Positions 30,003 through 64,000 of a stretch of 64,000 nt of DNA are shown piece after piece; the stretch's first letter is position 1, and the number at the start of each line of letters is the position of its first letter. Source of the DNA: Halichondria panicea. Its lineage: Eukaryota; Porifera; Demospongiae; Suberitida; Halichondriidae. The notes beneath the pieces were generated by a model. That model ran no database searches and was not told where the DNA came from. It worked only from the letters and a program-made list of their open reading frames with translations. Made by a program: the position numbers and the translations under genes. Location: positions 1,729,525 through 1,793,524 of the forward strand of contig NC_087378.1 in the NCBI RefSeq assembly GCF_963675165.1. Reading direction: 5' to 3'.

Positions 30003-30374
30003 AACTTTCAATCATCTTTCAGGCTCAGACATTGTAAGACATCTCAAAATCTGGTGAGTTTGTGCATACCGTATTACTAGAATATTTTGCGGGTGAAAAA
30101 CCTTTGCGAATGAGCCAAATCAGCAGAAAATTGCGATCTGTTCTGGGTCCTGTGTGTAATTGACCATCGCAAAGTTCACAAATGTTTGATGCTCGCAAAA
30201 CATTCTGTTATGCCTCAAATTCTGGAGGCGGGGCTAGTCTTGTAAGTTTGGAGGCGTGGCAGTCTATGGGCTAGCTCCCACTGGAAAAAACATAGTAGAA
30301 TGCTTCCGCAAGCCAAAAGTTGCTAGCTAGCCTATGTATAGCCTATATGATGTTCGGTACGTAGCTGAGTACTT
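30003..30374. promoter_or_regulatory. shared head-to-head promoter region of ABCC copies A and B
   Basis: Only 372 bp separate the ATG of copy A (minus) and the ATG of copy B (plus), so both promoters must lie here or overlap transcribed sequence. 30218-30260 contains AATTCTGGAGGCGGGGCT and GGAGGCGTGG, GC-box-like, and the same block lies at 55572-55630 upstream of copy D. No TATA box was identified with confidence. Confidence 0.6.
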
Positions 30375-42741
<12,367 letters not shown>

Positions 42742-42955
42742 TTTGCCTCTTTGCGACTATTACTGTTTGATAGGCAGTATAATCATTTATTTATTCAATA
42801 TCAGTGATGATGCTCGATTTTTATCATGCACGGTTAACCGATTATATAGTGAAGGGAAGGACAATTATTGATACAAGTATGATCTGATTATAAGTACTCC
42901 TTTATATAGCCTATATAGGGCTGCAGGAATAAATAGTAATAACCTGCCATGCATG

Positions 42956-43035
42956 TAGACTCGCTGGCCAGTCCTATCATCACTTTGAATTCTTGAGGAT
43001 CCAAGAAGTGATGATGGGACTGGCCAGCGAGTCTA
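42956..43035. mobile_element. 80-bp foldback, TAGACTCGCTGGCCAGTCC ends
   Basis: Left arm TAGACTCGCTGGCCAGTCC..ATCATCACTT and right arm its complement, 30 bp with one mismatch. The ends match the nested MITE at 14137-14422. Confidence 0.85.
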
Positions 43036-43087
43036 CCGGCCTGCATGCACTTCCATGCAATGGAGGCAGGGCTATCTATATCTACTG

Positions 43088-43446
43088 TAGGCCCTGATAA
43101 GTTATGATTTTTTTCACCCATTATTAACTCTTAAAAAATGTGCCTATTATTCTCATAAAATAATAATCCCTCATAAAAATGTGACTATTCCCAAAAAATG
43201 TGACATACTAAAATTAAGACGTATAGACATAAACACAGCACACAACTGACACACAACATAATTAATGCGTAATTAATAATTATAATAATTACATATATCA
43301 CATGGTTCTCAGTTGCTGACTTAAAACTGATGCACTTATGTACAGCCATTATTTTTTTGCTATGATGTAAATTGTAATGATCTTTACCAAAAATGAACAT
43401 TGATTACTAGACTAGGGGCCACAAAATTATTCCGAGCCAGGGCCTA
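43088..43446. mobile_element. hAT-type MITE, copy 2, 8-bp TSD ATCTACTG
   Basis: Termini TAGGCCCTGATAA and, inverted, TAGGCCCTGG. Flanked by the perfect direct repeat ATCTACTG at 43080-43087 and 43447-43454. The body matches 17532-17910 (TTTTTTCACCCATTATT..., TTACCAAAA-TG-ACATTGAT, AAATTATTCCGAG). Confidence 0.9.
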
Positions 43447-43535
43447 ATCTACTGTGGGGTCATAGATCTATCATTTTGTCTATACTGAATCGAGTAGAGT
43501 AGCTTGCTAGCCGAGTACGAGACTCAGACGTGGAT

Positions 43536-55175
<11,640 letters not shown>

Positions 55176-55675
55176 GCCTGCTTTATATACTATTGGGTTG
55201 TTTCAACTTAACTATTGATTTTTGTGTTCATGTTTATTCAGGGTGTGAAACTATATAATAATTGATACGAGCATGCATGTTAGTATACACACTTAACTCC
55301 TATAAATCTATAAATCTATACTGTATATTTGTTTTTTCACTTTCACAAATTGCATGGTGTTGAAATCAGGGTGGTCACGTGATTGATGTTTTGGTGCAAA
55401 TGTGGCTAAACCCGGTACTCCTGCAGGACTGTGTGTATCCTTGACCTTGACCTCGCGAGCAGATGCGAGACTATACATTCATGCATGCACCCTATGATCT
55501 GATGCAGAGGAGGGAGGGAGGACACAATAATTGCACCCTTTAATTTTTGTTTATATATAGGCCCAAAACGCAATTCTGGAGGTGGGGCTGGTCTAGTGGT
55601 TTATTGAACCCAATTTGGAGGCGGGGTTGTGGTAAAATTCAGCTAGCTTGCTAGGTATATTTAGCTGAGAGTTTT
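55176..55675. other. intergenic region between ABCC copies C and D
   Basis: 500 bp. The block at 55572-55630 (AATTCTGGAGGTGGGGCT, TTGGAGGCGGGG) matches 30218-30260 upstream of copy B and is the likely proximal promoter. No coding region seen. Confidence 0.55.

Positions 55676-64000
<8,325 letters not shown>

Larger units (their letters stand above)
42742..43535. other. intergenic region between ABCC copies B and C
   Basis: Contains AATAAA at 42928-42933 (possible poly(A) signal of copy B), the foldback at 42956-43035 and the hAT MITE at 43088-43446, which ends only 89 bp before the copy C start codon. The GGAGGCGGGG block seen before copies B and D was not found here. Confidence 0.6.

Overview
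This window is eukaryotic, intron-rich and AT-rich animal DNA. Every multi-exon gene could be assembled from short exons with GT-AG borders and consistent phases. The families (NPC1, ABCC4/MRP4-type transporters, ankyrin PP1-docking proteins, RBD/PDZ signalling proteins), the small introns, the many short palindromic elements and the frequent TAGCTAGC runs suggest an early-branching metazoan, most likely a demosponge. The species call is inference from style only. No tRNA, rRNA, CRISPR or prokaryotic system was seen.

Layout. 1-6078 (+): the last ten exons of an NPC1-type sterol transporter. 7091-7765 and 9398-9997 (+): two intronless tandem paralogues with ankyrin repeats and a PP1-docking-like motif (PPP1R27/MYPT-like). 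10868-17047 (-): the 3' eight exons of a gene encoding two Ras-binding-like domains and a C-terminal PDZ domain; its large intron is filled by foldback transposons. 17048-20571: no gene recognised, several MITEs. 20572-21855 (-): an intronless 427-aa protein with a death-fold-like N terminus, a Cys cluster and an unnamed C-terminal domain. 22318-64000: an ABCC4-like cluster, copy A on the minus strand (28 exons, 1309 aa), copy B (27 exons, 1428 aa), copy C (27 exons, 1433 aa) and copy D (20 exons, then the window ends). A and B are head-to-head across 372 bp; B, C and D are tandem. Exon models of A, B and C are open from ATG to stop. Copy D has a one-base deletion in its NBD1 signature exon.

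How it fits together. The dominant feature is local expansion of a drug/organic-anion exporter family. Both ATPase domains of inverted copy A are nearly identical at DNA level to B/C while its membrane exons are diverged, which points to gene conversion. Introns carry a dense, nested layer of non-autonomous DNA transposons: two hAT-like MITEs with perfect 8-bp target duplications, Tc1/mariner- and pogo-like elements at TA sites, an element with 11-bp direct repeats, and small foldbacks that share a loop motif. One intron of copy D also holds an intronless RPA1-like OB-fold/zinc-ribbon ORF. I found no wholly new system; the most unusual items are the conversion tracts, the RBD-RBD-PDZ domain order, the RPA-like ORF and the foldback family.
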